Positions 1-7,854 of a DNA stretch of 64,000 bases are shown here, piece by piece. The notes under the pieces were generated by a model. The model made no database searches. It was not told where the DNA came from and saw only the letters and a list, made by a program, of their open reading frames with translations. Source of the DNA: Oscillospiraceae bacterium. Lineage in GTDB: Bacteria; Bacillota; Clostridia; Oscillospirales; Oscillospiraceae. The stretch is from the NCBI GenBank assembly GCA_910575815.1, contig CAJTFN010000004.1:124001-188000 (forward strand). Reading direction: 5' to 3'. The stretch's first letter is position 1. Every line of letters starts with the position of its first letter. Position numbers and translations under genes: made by a program.

Positions 1-411
1 ACTGGCATAAGGCAGGACAAAGGAGACCAGAGCCATCAGGCAGAAGAGCATAACCTTTACATTGGTCAGATTCACCAGCAGGCCGGACCAGAAACCGGGA
101 GCCTCCGGCACGCCGTCCTCGGGCCCGGCGGAGGAGCGAAGGGTGTGCCAGGACATCCAGAGCAGATAGGCCGCGCCCACCCAGGACAGCAGTCCTGCGT
201 ATTGATTCAATATCGCGCTCAAAAACCAGGCGGCCGGTACGGAGGCCATGGAGACGAGGAAAAACCCGGCCAGAAGGCCCCGCCACTGCCGAAGCGCCGC
301 TGCCCGCCCATAGCGCAGGGCCGTGGAGAGGATGCAGAGGTTGGCGGGGCCGGGAGTGATTGCGCCTACATAGCAGTAGAGCAAAAACGGGGGAATCAGC
401 GTGATCGGCAT
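1..411 (-). CDS. LysE-family exporter, C-terminal part beyond window edge
   Basis: The 137 visible residues are the N-terminal part of a LysE/RhtB-type exporter, an inner-membrane carrier that usually expels amino acids. A hydrophobic first helix is followed by the family signature TPGPANL near residue 20, and more membrane helices follow near residues 45-65, 70-85 and 115-137. The gene runs off the left edge, so about the last third of a ~200-residue protein is missing. ATG at 411 is chosen because AAGGATGG lies about 9 nt upstream; an in-frame ATG at 423 would sit directly on that ribosome site. It is divergent from a LysR regulator 114 bp away, the usual arrangement for a regulated exporter. 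The substrate cannot be read from sequence. Confidence 0.85.
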   Translation of the reverse strand, partial: MPITLIPPFLLYCYVGAITPGPANLCILSTALRYGRAAALRQWRGLLAGFFLVSMASVPAAWFLSAILNQYAGLLSWVGAAYLLWMSWHTLRSSAGPEDGVPEAPGFWSGLLVNLTNVKVMLFCLMALVSFVLPYAS

Positions 412-465
412 ATGATCTACCATCCTTCGTGTGAGATACATTCATCATAGCAAAAAAAGATTCAT

Positions 466-494
466 TTGAAAAGCAGAAGTTTTCGAAGTATAAT
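466..494 (+). promoter_or_regulatory. sigma-A promoter of the LysR gene
   Basis: TTGAAA (466-471) and TATAAT (489-494) are separated by exactly 17 bp, 31 bp before the LysR start. The region is shared with the divergent exporter. TTCATTTGAA (461-470) and TTCGAA (482-487) are short palindromic sequences that could be regulator contacts, which is inference. Confidence 0.75.
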
Positions 495-525
495 ATCAAT
501 AAAACCGATGAAAGAGGATGGACCT

Positions 526-1404
526 ATGGAGCTTCGAAATTTGAGGACCTTTCAGGCCGTGGTGGACCGGGGGAGCTACCAGCGGGCGGCGGAGTATCTA
601 GGTTATGCCCAGTCCACCGTTACCGCCCAGATCCAGCAGCTGGAGGAGGAGATGGGCGTCCCCCTGTTCGAGCGGGTGGGGCGGAGAATGACCTTGACGG
701 AGGCGGGATGGCGGGCGCTGCCCCAGGCCCGGGAGCTGCTGGCGGCGGCAGACCGGCTGCTGGAGAGCGGACGGGAGGACCGGAAGCCGGGAGGGACGCT
801 GCGGGTGGACCTGGGAGAGACGCTGCTGTGCTACCGGATGCAGCCGGTAATACGGGCGTTTCGGGAGCGGGCGCCCCAGGTGCGCCTGGTGATTCGGAGC
901 CGCAACTGCATGCGGATCGCGGACAATGTCCGGACGGGGGAATGTGACCTGGGAGTGGGCTATGATATGGATTGGAACCGGGGGGCCCTGGAGGTGGAGT
1001 CCTTGGGGTCCTATCCCATTGTGCTCCTGGCCGCCCCAGATTTTGCCGAGACGGATTTTACGACTCCGGGCCAGCGAAAAGCCGTTTCTCTGGTCACCGA
1101 CGAGCCGGATAGCATTTTTCGCCGCCGGCTGGAAGAGTATCTCTGTCAGCGGAACATTGAGCTGGACACGACGCTGGAGCTCTGGAGCATTGAGACCATC
1201 AAGCGCTGTGTCATGAGCGGCCTGGGCTTCACCTACCTGCCCCGGTTCGCGGCGGCGGAGGAGCTGGCAGACGGGCGGCTGGTGGAGCTGCGGGCGCCGG
1301 TCTCCGGCGTCCCCGCTCCGGCGCTGTGCGCCTGGAGGAAAGGGCGGTGGGTTACTCCGGCTATGGAGCTGTTTTTGGAGCTCCTGCGGGAGGAGCTGGG
1401 ATGA
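526..1404 (+). CDS. LysR-family transcriptional regulator
   Basis: This 292-residue protein has the standard LysR layout. A winged helix-turn-helix fills residues 2-60 (LRTFQAVVDRGSYQRAAEYL, then QSTVTAQIQQLE) and a periplasmic-binding-protein-like effector domain covers about residues 90-290. LysR proteins bind as tetramers and respond to a small co-inducer. ATG 526 is preferred over an upstream in-frame codon because the homology starts at MELRNLRTF and AGAGGA lies 7 nt before it. A good sigma-A promoter lies just upstream and an intrinsic terminator follows. It diverges from a LysE exporter gene, so control of that exporter plus autoregulation is the simplest inference. Confidence 0.9.
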   Translation: MELRNLRTFQAVVDRGSYQRAAEYLGYAQSTVTAQIQQLEEEMGVPLFERVGRRMTLTEAGWRALPQARELLAAADRLLESGREDRKPGGTLRVDLGETLLCYRMQPVIRAFRERAPQVRLVIRSRNCMRIADNVRTGECDLGVGYDMDWNRGALEVESLGSYPIVLLAAPDFAETDFTTPGQRKAVSLVTDEPDSIFRRRLEEYLCQRNIELDTTLELWSIETIKRCVMSGLGFTYLPRFAAAEELADGRLVELRAPVSGVPAPALCAWRKGRWVTPAMELFLELLREELG

Positions 1405-1417
1405 ATGTGTTCAGGTT

Positions 1418-1443
1418 AAAAAGCAAAGCCGGCCTTGCTTTTT
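1418..1443 (+). terminator. Intrinsic terminator after LysR gene
   Basis: AAAAAGCAA (1418-1426) pairs with TTGCTTTTT (1435-1443) around an 8-nt loop, ending in a T run. It lies 13 bp past the LysR stop. The rest of 1444-1685 shows no convincing gene on either strand. Confidence 0.7.
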
Positions 1444-1685
1444 GGAGGCGTCCCATTCCTGCCGGCCGGTTTGCCGCCAAGAGAACGCCGCTTTGCCGTT
1501 GACGTTTGACCTGCTTGCCCTGCCGTTTGCCTTGGGAAGCGAGGAATGGCGGAATCGGTTCTTTGGACGCCATGTTTTCCCTACAAGCTGGAATTGCCGT
1601 CTTATGAACAGCCGCCCGGGCGGGGGCGCATGTGTGGAAACCTGTGAAAAAGGATGGCCGGATGGCTGCGCGGAAAAACAGACAA

Positions 1686-1721
1686 CCCGGGCCGGAGGAT
1701 TTCCTCCGGCCCGGGCTTTTT
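1686..1721. terminator. Bidirectional terminator, mainly for ylmC
   Basis: A 14-bp perfect GC-rich stem (1686-1699 with 1702-1715) is followed on the + strand by CTTTTT. Read leftward it follows the ylmC stop and runs into TTGTCTGTTTTT. It can therefore end transcripts from either side, with ylmC the nearest gene. Confidence 0.8.
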
Positions 1722-1728
1722 CAACGCC

Positions 1729-2007
1729 TCACACCCGCCGCTTTCGCTCCAGGCGGGGGTCCCTCCGCTGGAAGGGCTTGTCGATGAGGATGATGTCGTC
1801 CCCGATCCGCTGAATGCAGTCCCAGGGGATATAAAACTCCTCGCCCCGGCCAAAGAGACCGAAGAACCGGGCGGGCCCGTAGACCACGATGGCGGCGACC
1901 TGACCCTCGGGGATGCGGAGATCGATGTCCGCCACGAGCCCCAGGCGGGAACCGTCGTTGATGTTGATGACCTCCTTCCGCCGGAGGTCCCGGAACCGGC
2001 ACTGCAT
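1729..2007 (-). CDS. ylmC: YlmC/YmxH-family sporulation protein (PRC-barrel)
   Basis: This 92-residue protein matches the YlmC/YmxH family, small single PRC-barrel proteins of spore formers. The line MQCRFRDLRRKEVININDG at the N-terminus and the FYIPWDCIQRIGDDIILID stretch near residues 57-75 are typical. The biochemical role is poorly known; the family is linked to sporulation. AAAGGGGGG lies just upstream of ATG 2007. In Bacillus ylmC lies close to sigE-sigG; here it is divergent from sigG, which supports the call. A strong hairpin terminator follows. Confidence 0.85.
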   Translation of the reverse strand: MQCRFRDLRRKEVININDGSRLGLVADIDLRIPEGQVAAIVVYGPARFFGLFGRGEEFYIPWDCIQRIGDDIILIDKPFQRRDPRLERKRRV

Positions 2008-2097
2008 GGCCGTCCCCCCTTTCCTGGAAACAGCCTATGCCTCTACCGGGCCGTCCTATTCCCGGAGAGGAAATACAGGTTATGACAAAAGGTCCCA

Positions 2098-2127
2098 GTA
2101 TAGGAAAAAAGGCCTCGGGAGATACTG
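2098..2127 (+). promoter_or_regulatory. Candidate forespore (sigma-F/sigma-G type) promoter of sigG
   Basis: GTATA (2098-2102) and GGAGATACTG (2118-2127) are 15 bp apart. They fit the forespore consensus GYATA and GGnnAnAmTn at every fixed position. The predicted start, near 2134, would give a ~60-nt leader to the sigG ATG. In Bacillus sigG is first transcribed by sigma-F and then by itself. No better sigma-A promoter was seen here. Confidence 0.6.
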
Positions 2128-2195
2128 ATCTTACGGTGCGGGACCGGCGCAGGGCCGCCCGTCCGATTGGAAGGATATGCAAGGGGGCGGCTTTC

Positions 2196-2966
2196 ATGCA
2201 GGGAAAAGTCGAGATCGCGGGGGTAAACACCGCCAAGCTGAAGGTTTTGAAGAACGAGGAGACCATGGCGCTGCTCCGCCGGACCAAAGAGGGAGACCAG
2301 GAGGCCCGCCGTCAGCTCATTGAGGGGAATCTGCGGCTGGTGCTGTCGGTGATCCAGCGCTTTGACCGCCGGGGGGAGAACGCCGACGACCTCTTCCAGG
2401 TGGGCTGCGTAGGCCTCATCAAAGCCATCGACAATTTTGACATCAACCAGCCGGTGAAGTTCTCCACCTACGGCGTGCCCATGATTATCGGTGAAATCCG
2501 CCGCTATCTCCGGGACAACAGCGCCATTCGGGTTTCCCGGTCCATGCGGGACACGGCCTACCGGGTACTCCAGGTCCGGGAGCGGCTGATTTCCGAGACC
2601 CAGCGGGAGCCCACGGTGGAGCAGATCGCCAAGGAACTGGACATCCCCCGGGAGGACGTGGTCTTTGCCATGGACGCCATCGTGGACCCGGTGTCCCTCT
2701 ATGAGCCGGTGTACTCCGACGGCGGCGACGCCCTCTGCGTCATGGATCAGGTCCGGGACACCCGGAACACCGACGAGCATTGGACGGACCGCATCGCCCT
2801 GAAGGACGCCCTGAAGCGTTTGGATGACCGGGAGCGGCGGATTCTGTCTCTGCGGTTTTACGAGGGGAAGACCCAAATGGAGGTCTCCGCCGAGGTGGGC
2901 ATCTCCCAGGCCCAGGTCTCCCGCCTGGAGAAGGGGGCCATCAATACCATTAAGAAAAATATCTGA
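2196..2966 (+). CDS. sigG: RNA polymerase sigma-G factor (late forespore)
   Basis: This 256-residue sigma factor directs late forespore transcription during sporulation. The N-terminus reads KVEIAGVNTAKLKVLKNEE, the sigma-G signature (KVEICGVDTSKLPVLKNEE in Bacillus), which separates it from sigma-F. Region 2 (DDLFQVGCVGLIKAIDNFD), region 3 and the region 4 helix-turn-helix (VSAEVGISQAQVSRLEKGAI) are all present. An in-frame ORF extends upstream, but ATG 2196 is chosen because AAGGGGGCGG precedes it at good spacing and the homology starts there. It is adjacent to ylmC, has a candidate forespore promoter upstream and is followed by a terminator, so it looks monocistronic. Confidence 0.95.
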   Translation: MQGKVEIAGVNTAKLKVLKNEETMALLRRTKEGDQEARRQLIEGNLRLVLSVIQRFDRRGENADDLFQVGCVGLIKAIDNFDINQPVKFSTYGVPMIIGEIRRYLRDNSAIRVSRSMRDTAYRVLQVRERLISETQREPTVEQIAKELDIPREDVVFAMDAIVDPVSLYEPVYSDGGDALCVMDQVRDTRNTDEHWTDRIALKDALKRLDDRERRILSLRFYEGKTQMEVSAEVGISQAQVSRLEKGAINTIKKNI

Positions 2967-2971
2967 TCCGA

Positions 2972-2998
2972 GGTCCGCCGTCTCCGGCGGGCCTTTTT
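2972..2998 (+). terminator. Intrinsic terminator after sigG
   Basis: GGTCCGCCG (2972-2980) pairs with CGGCGGGCC (2985-2993), with one G-U pair and a TCTC loop. TTTTT follows. It starts 6 bp after the sigG stop. Confidence 0.8.
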
Positions 2999-3009
2999 CA
3001 CGGTTTCCC

Positions 3010-3038
3010 TTGTATTTTCCTCCGGAAACTGCTATAAT
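3010..3038 (+). promoter_or_regulatory. Sigma-A promoter of the protease-scpA-scpB block
   Basis: TTGTAT (3010-3015), a 17-bp spacer and a perfect TATAAT (3033-3038) lie 26 bp before the protease ATG. It is the only strong promoter seen before scpA. Confidence 0.75.
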
Positions 3039-3064
3039 GAAACGACTCTGAAAGGAGGAGGACC

Positions 3065-3739
3065 ATGGATTTCAACGGCCTCATCCGCTCCATCGACTGG
3101 AATTGGCTGGAAGCGACACTGACGCGGGTCCTGGCCGTTCTCCTCTGCCTGACGGTTCACGAGACTTGCCACGGGTTGGCGGCCTATGCGTTGGGAGACC
3201 CTACGGCCCGGGACCGCCATCGCCTGAGCCTGAACCCTCTGCGGCATATCGACTGGCTGGGCCTTGCCATGATGCTGGCGGTGGGGTTTGGCTGGGCCAA
3301 ACCCGTGCCGGTGGATCCCCGGTATTTTAAAAAGCCCAAGCGGGGCATGGCCCTCACCGCCCTGGCGGGGCCAGTGTCCAACTTCCTGCTGGCTTTTTTG
3401 GCCATCACCTTCAGCAACCATGTTTTAGTGGGCAGGATAACCACCGAGACCTGCTTTGCCTATCGCCTGTACCGTTTTTTGAACGATGATGTGGCCATTT
3501 TGTCCATCGGCCTGGGTGTGTTCAATCTGTTGCCGGTCCCGCCTCTGGACGGGGCCAAGGTCCTGGGGGCCTTTCTGCCGGACCGGGCCTACTTCGGCCT
3601 GATGCGCTATGAGCGCTACGGTATGCTCCTGCTGCTGGCCCTGAGCTGGCTCGGTCTTCTCGGGGACCTTATGAGCAGGGCCGTCATAGAGATTTTCTGG
3701 TTCTTTTTTGAACTTCCCTTTATGTTACATATCCTATGA
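3065..3739 (+). CDS. Site-2 protease family protein (peptidase M50)
   Basis: This 224-residue polytopic membrane protein is an intramembrane zinc metalloprotease of the compact YwhC/SpoIVFB-like M50 type. The zinc motif HETCH is at residues 32-36 inside the first long helix. SLNPLRHIDWLG follows near residue 55, and the third metal ligand lies in NLLPVPPLDG near residues 151-160. About five helices can be drawn. AGGAGGA precedes ATG 3065. It lies directly upstream of scpA, a position conserved in many Clostridia. Its substrate is unknown; it need not be the sporulation enzyme SpoIVFB, whose partner SpoIVFA is not next to it. Confidence 0.9.
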   Translation: MDFNGLIRSIDWNWLEATLTRVLAVLLCLTVHETCHGLAAYALGDPTARDRHRLSLNPLRHIDWLGLAMMLAVGFGWAKPVPVDPRYFKKPKRGMALTALAGPVSNFLLAFLAITFSNHVLVGRITTETCFAYRLYRFLNDDVAILSIGLGVFNLLPVPPLDGAKVLGAFLPDRAYFGLMRYERYGMLLLLALSWLGLLGDLMSRAVIEIFWFFFELPFMLHIL

Positions 3740-3781
3740 AGCACAACGCTGAGAAGGGAGGATTCCTCTATCGAAACCCCT

Positions 3782-4573
3782 GTGTTCAAACTGGAAAAGG
3801 TGGTCCATTCCCGGTCCGAGGAATTGCAGGACTTTGAGGGTCCCCTGGACCTGATCCTTTTTTTGCTGAGTAAGAATAAGATGGAAATCCAGGAGATTTC
3901 CATCTCTCTGATTTGTGGCCAGTATCTGACCTGGCTGGAGCGGCGGCAGCAGCTGGACCTGGAAGTGGCCAGCGAGTTTGCCGCCATGGCTTCCCATCTG
4001 GTCTATCTCAAGACCCGGATGCTTCTGTCCATAGAGGACGAGGAGGCCAAGAGCGAGATGGAAGCCCTGATTCAATCCCTGGAGGAGCGCCGCCGGGGAG
4101 AGAGCTATGCCTATATCAAGGCCCTGGCGGAGCGTCTGGGTCCCCTGGGGGAGTATGGACGGAACAGCCTGGTCCGGGGCCCGGAGCTTTTGGACCAGGG
4201 ACAGAACGTGGAGTATGGGCACCAGCCCCGGGACCTGTTTCGGGCCATGGCGGAGCTCCAGACCCGGGCGGAGCGGCGGCTTCCGCCTCCCCAGGCGGCC
4301 TTCCGGGACATCGCCCGGCATGAGCCCTATCCCGTGGAGCACAAGGCGCTGGAAATTCTCCGCCGCCTGCGGGACCAGGGAATCACCCGCTTCCGCCAGC
4401 TCTTCCGGGGCAGCCGGAGCCGCAGCGAGATTGTGGCGACCTTTCTGGCGGTGCTGGAGTTGTGCCGGTCCCATGTGCTGCAATTGACCGGTTCGGAGTC
4501 CGAGTGTACTGTTCGCCAGATTGGAGAGCTGCCGGAGCCCGCCCCGGCGGGGGAGACCCCGGAGTCCCTTTAA
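3782..4573 (+). CDS. scpA: Segregation and condensation protein A
   Basis: ScpA is the kleisin that bridges the SMC dimer in the bacterial condensin and works with ScpB. The N-terminal FEGPLDLILFLLSKNKMEI motif (about residues 19-37) and the C-terminal winged-helix region (VATFLAVLELCRSHVLQL) are typical, and 263 residues is the normal length. The start is unusual. The first conventional in-frame codon is GTG 3782, about 20 nt from the SD AAGGGAGGA (3754-3762). ATC at 3770 lies 7 nt from that SD and reads IETPVFKLEKVV, where relatives would have MExPV. It is followed by scpB after 239 bp with no gene. Confidence 0.92.
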   Translation: MFKLEKVVHSRSEELQDFEGPLDLILFLLSKNKMEIQEISISLICGQYLTWLERRQQLDLEVASEFAAMASHLVYLKTRMLLSIEDEEAKSEMEALIQSLEERRRGESYAYIKALAERLGPLGEYGRNSLVRGPELLDQGQNVEYGHQPRDLFRAMAELQTRAERRLPPPQAAFRDIARHEPYPVEHKALEILRRLRDQGITRFRQLFRGSRSRSEIVATFLAVLELCRSHVLQLTGSESECTVRQIGELPEPAPAGETPESL

Positions 4574-4812
4574 TAGCCGCCGGAAGGCCGGAGGCGGATA
4601 GGACCGCCCGGAGAGGGGCGGCGTCCGGAATCAGCTTTGATCGGTGTTTTCCAGGCCTTAACAACAAAGATACATAAGATCAGGAATGAGGACGTTTCCG
4701 CTTCGGCCCGCCGGCCGGGAGACGGAGAAACCGCCGTATTCCAAATATCAGATTCCCAATCCCCTCTCCCGGAAATGGGGGAGGGCTGCGGGCTGTCACA
4801 AGGAGAACCCAG

Positions 4813-5409
4813 ATGGAACGTAAGGAAATTGAGTCCGCCGTAGAGGCGATTCTCTTCGCCTCCGGCGAGCCCGTGCAGGTAAAGCGCCTCTGCGGGGCGC
4901 TGGAGCTGGCCCGCCCGGCAGTGGAGCGGGCCCTTCAGAATCTGCGGGACCATTACGCCTTTGAGCGCCGGGGCATCCGGCTGTCCCAGATGGACGACAG
5001 CTGGCAGCTCTGCTCCGCCCCGGAGTATGGGGACGCGGTTCACCGGGCGCTGGAGGTCCGCAAGCCCGCGAAGCTCAGCCAGCCCGCCCTGGAGGCCCTG
5101 ACCATCATCGCCTATTACCAACCCACCACCAGGGCCAACGTGGATCAGATTCGGGGGGTGGACAGCGCCTATACGATGAGCCTGCTGCTGAACCGGGACC
5201 TCATTGAGGAGTGCGGGCGGCTACAGGCGCCGGGCCGTCCTCGGCTGTACCGGACCACGAAGCAGTTTCTCCGGGCCTTTCACCTGAACAGCCTGGAGGA
5301 ATTGCCGGAGCTGGAGACTCTGGCGGAGCCGGAAGACGAAGTGCAGATGCGCCTGGGAGAACACGGGGAGATCGTGGACGCCGAAGGGGCGGAGGAGGAG
5401 ACGGAGTAA
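4813..5409 (+). CDS. scpB: Segregation and condensation protein B
   Basis: ScpB binds the ScpA kleisin and completes the SMC-ScpAB condensin that organises and separates chromosomes. This 198-residue protein has the two winged-helix domains of the family. Residues 1-80 include ESAVEAILFASGEPV, and residues 85-165 include LSQPALEALTIIAYYQP, the best conserved stretch, then RGVDS and GRPRLYRTT. The acidic tail is common. AAGGAGA lies 8 nt before ATG 4813. A weak GC-rich hairpin near 4758-4785 lies in the gap after scpA, but there is no clear terminator, so co-transcription is likely. Confidence 0.95.
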   Translation: MERKEIESAVEAILFASGEPVQVKRLCGALELARPAVERALQNLRDHYAFERRGIRLSQMDDSWQLCSAPEYGDAVHRALEVRKPAKLSQPALEALTIIAYYQPTTRANVDQIRGVDSAYTMSLLLNRDLIEECGRLQAPGRPRLYRTTKQFLRAFHLNSLEELPELETLAEPEDEVQMRLGEHGEIVDAEGAEEETE

Positions 5410-5492
5410 GCGTAGCCGGAACCGGCGGAATGTTCTCCGGAAGGGAAGGCCGCAGGCGGGAACGCGGACTCTGAGGAAGGGAGGCGCTGTCC

Positions 5493-6185
5493 ATGGTATG
5501 GCTGTGGATATTGGCGGTGGTCCTGTTGCTGACGGTTGTACTGCTCTGGACCCGAGTGGGTGTCTGGGTGGCCTTTGGCGGAGGGGACCTCCGTTTGGAC
5601 GTAAAATTTGGCCTCCTGCGTCTGCACATTCTCCCCGCCAGGAAGTCCAAACCGAAAAAGCCTCCCAAGGAGAAGAAACCGAAACCACCCAAACCGTCCA
5701 AGGGGAAGAAATCCTTCTCCTTCACCCTGGAGGACGGAAAGGACGCCCTGAGGACCCTGCTCCCGGCGCTGGGCCGGGCATTGAAACGGATTGGCCGGGG
5801 CGTCCGGGTCCGGCCGCTGCGGCTGTCTCTGGTCCTGGGAGGGCAGGAGGACCCTGCGGCGGCGGCAGAAGCTCTGGGGAAGATACAGGCGGCTGTCTGG
5901 GCGGGAATGCCTCAGCTGGAACGGCTGCTGGATATTCCGGATCCCCGGATTTACACCGACGTGGATTTCACTGCCTCTGCCGTAGCGGCGGAGGGGGAGG
6001 CGGGGATTTCCTTCCGGGTTGGTACACTGCTAGCGGTGGGCTTTGGCATGGCGTTTCCGGCTTTGGGCTGGTTCCTTCGCTGGCGGAAGCGCTGCAAGAC
6101 CCGCCCTCCGAAGATGAAGAAGCCCAAAAGCGAGCCGCCGGCGGAGAAGGAGTCACCCCAGGCCGGCGTTTTAGAAGAGAGCTGA
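5493..6185 (+). CDS. DUF2953 (YtfI-like) membrane-anchored protein
   Basis: A 230-residue protein with one N-terminal membrane helix (residues 2-20), then a Lys/Pro-rich cytoplasmic-type linker (residues 50-72, repeated KPPK and KPKPPKP). A DUF2953 region follows, containing RVRPLRLSLVLGGQEDPAAA near residues 105-125, and the tail is basic. In Bacillus the related ytfI sits beside ytfJ, and the same order holds here, with ytfJ 54 bp downstream. The function is unknown; the pairing suggests a sporulation role. GGGAGG precedes ATG 5493. Confidence 0.75.
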   Translation: MVWLWILAVVLLLTVVLLWTRVGVWVAFGGGDLRLDVKFGLLRLHILPARKSKPKKPPKEKKPKPPKPSKGKKSFSFTLEDGKDALRTLLPALGRALKRIGRGVRVRPLRLSLVLGGQEDPAAAAEALGKIQAAVWAGMPQLERLLDIPDPRIYTDVDFTASAVAAEGEAGISFRVGTLLAVGFGMAFPALGWFLRWRKRCKTRPPKMKKPKSEPPAEKESPQAGVLEES

Positions 6186-6239
6186 GATCCGGTGATCCTT
6201 GGTGTATGCGGTTCATATGATGGAGAAAGGACGAGTGAG

Positions 6240-6653
6240 ATGGAGAATACGATGGATAAGAAGCAGCCGGTCAGTGAGCTGATGCGGGACACAATCGACA
6301 AGATTCACGAGCTGGTGGATACCAACGCAATTGTGGGCCAGCCCATTTCCACCCCTGACGGAGTGACCCTGATTCCCATTTCCCGGGTAAACTTCGCCTT
6401 TGGCAGCGGCGGCGGGGGCTACGGTAAGGCCCAGCCCCATCAATTTGGCGGCGGCGGCGGCGCGGGGGTGAAGATCGACCCCGTGGCCTTCCTCATCATC
6501 AAGGACGGCGTCACCCGGGTGTTGCCGGTGGCGGTGCCGCCGGTGTCCACCGTGGACCGCATCGTGGAGATGGTGCCGGACCTGATGGACAAGGCGGAGC
6601 GATTCCTGGACAAAAAACAGGCGGAAAAAGAGAGCCAGCAAGACCTTGCCTGA
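6240..6653 (+). CDS. ytfJ: YtfJ (GerW) family sporulation protein
   Basis: This 137-residue soluble protein is of the YtfJ/GerW family, made in the forespore and implicated in spore germination in Bacillus. The family core is clear: VGQPISTPDGVTLIPISRV, then a glycine-rich loop GSGGGGYGK, then GGGGGAGVKIDPVAFLIIKD. ATG 6240 is chosen over upstream codons because GAAAGGA precedes it by 8 nt and the homology begins there. It follows the DUF2953 gene as in Bacillus and is closed by a small hairpin terminator. Confidence 0.92.
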   Translation: MENTMDKKQPVSELMRDTIDKIHELVDTNAIVGQPISTPDGVTLIPISRVNFAFGSGGGGYGKAQPHQFGGGGGAGVKIDPVAFLIIKDGVTRVLPVAVPPVSTVDRIVEMVPDLMDKAERFLDKKQAEKESQQDLA

Positions 6654-6655
6654 TA

Positions 6656-6684
6656 GAGGCTTGCAGAAAGAAATCAAGCCTTTT
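6656..6684 (+). terminator. Short terminator after ytfJ
   Basis: AGGCTTG (6657-6663) pairs with CAAGCCT (6675-6681), followed by TTT. The 7-bp stem is short, so read-through is possible. Confidence 0.5.
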
Positions 6685-6695
6685 CCCCAAATGAA

Positions 6696-6724
6696 ACATA
6701 CATTTCCACCTACGGGGCATACTA
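6696..6724 (+). promoter_or_regulatory. Possible forespore promoter of the carboxypeptidase gene
   Basis: GGGCATACTA (6715-6724) fits the -10 consensus of sigma-F/sigma-G (GGnnAnAmTn) at all fixed positions. ACATA lies 14 bp upstream as an imperfect -35. In Bacillus dacF, a related gene, is a sigma-F target. This is a motif match only. Confidence 0.4.
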
Positions 6725-6756
6725 GCATCACTGTTGTGCAAACGAGGTGATGACCT

Positions 6757-7845
6757 GTGTGGAAACGATTCCTCCGGCGGACCGGGACGCTGGCGGCGCT
6801 GTTGGCTTGCCTGCTGTCGGGGCGGGCCCAGGCGGTGGAGACCTCCGCCTCCGCCGTCTGCCTGATGGACGCGGACAGTGGACGGATTCTCTATGAGCAA
6901 AACGCGGGGACCCGGATGCTGATCGCCAGCACCACCAAGATTATGACGGCCCTGGTGGCCATCCGGGACGGACGCCTGTCCGACACCGTGCGGGTGAGCC
7001 GGGAGGCCGCCTATACTGAGGGCTCCGCCATGTATTTAAAAGAGGGGGAGGAACTGACCCTGGAGACCCTTCTCTACGGACTGCTGCTCTGTTCCGGAAA
7101 CGACGCGGCGGTAGCGGTGGCGGAGCACGTGGGCGGCAGTGTGGAGGGCTTCGTGGAGCGGATGAACGACACGGCCCTGGCCCTGGGGATGGAGGACACC
7201 TCCTTTGCCAATCCCAACGGTCTGGACGACGAGAACCACTATTCCACCGCCCGGGACATGGCGCTGCTGGCCCGGGCGGCCATGGAGAACGCGACCCTGG
7301 TCCGCATCGCCTCTACCCGAACGGTGACGGCCCAGGGCCGGACGATGACGAACCACAATAAGCTGCTCTCCCTTCTGGACGGCTGCCTGGGTCTGAAGAC
7401 CGGGTACACCCGGGCGGCAGGGCGGACGCTGGTGAGCTGTGCGGAGCGAAACGGTCAGCGGCTCATCGCAGTAACACTGCAGGATGGCAACGACTGGGCG
7501 GACCACCAGAGTCTCTATGAGTACGGCTTTCAAACCTATCCCGCCTGCCGGGCGGCCCGGCTGGGCGGGGTTCTGGCCCAGGCGGAGGTGGAGGGCGGCG
7601 TTTGCGCCGGGGTGCCCCTGGTGGCGGCGGACAGCTTCTCCTGGCCTCTGGCGACAGGGGAGCGGCTGGAGACCGATGTCCGCCTGGACGGGAAACTGAC
7701 GGCCCCTCTCCGGGCGGGCGCCCGGGTGGGAGAGGCGGTGTTCACCGTGGACGGAACAGAGGTAGGGCGCGTTGGCCTTCTCTGCGGCGAAACAGTGGCT
7801 CCCGGAGTGACGTCCGCCTTGAACCAACTGCGAAGCTTCCGATAA
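6757..7845 (+). CDS. D-alanyl-D-alanine carboxypeptidase (DacB/DacF type)
   Basis: This exported penicillin-binding protein trims the terminal D-Ala from peptidoglycan stem peptides. The 362 residues start with a signal peptide (cut near AQA, residues 24-26). Serine protease-like motifs follow: S-T-T-K at 58-61 with the nucleophile Ser58, SGN near 112 and KTG near 214. A PBP5-type beta domain makes up the C-terminus. GTG 6757 has GAGGTGAT just upstream. It sits between scpB-ytfJ and rluB, matching the scpAB-dacB-rluB order of Bacillus, while the candidate forespore promoter would fit dacF. Which of the two it replaces cannot be settled, so no symbol is given. Confidence 0.92.
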   Translation: MWKRFLRRTGTLAALLACLLSGRAQAVETSASAVCLMDADSGRILYEQNAGTRMLIASTTKIMTALVAIRDGRLSDTVRVSREAAYTEGSAMYLKEGEELTLETLLYGLLLCSGNDAAVAVAEHVGGSVEGFVERMNDTALALGMEDTSFANPNGLDDENHYSTARDMALLARAAMENATLVRIASTRTVTAQGRTMTNHNKLLSLLDGCLGLKTGYTRAAGRTLVSCAERNGQRLIAVTLQDGNDWADHQSLYEYGFQTYPACRAARLGGVLAQAEVEGGVCAGVPLVAADSFSWPLATGERLETDVRLDGKLTAPLRAGARVGEAVFTVDGTEVGRVGLLCGETVAPGVTSALNQLRSFR

Positions 7846-7854
7846 GGAGGAGCG

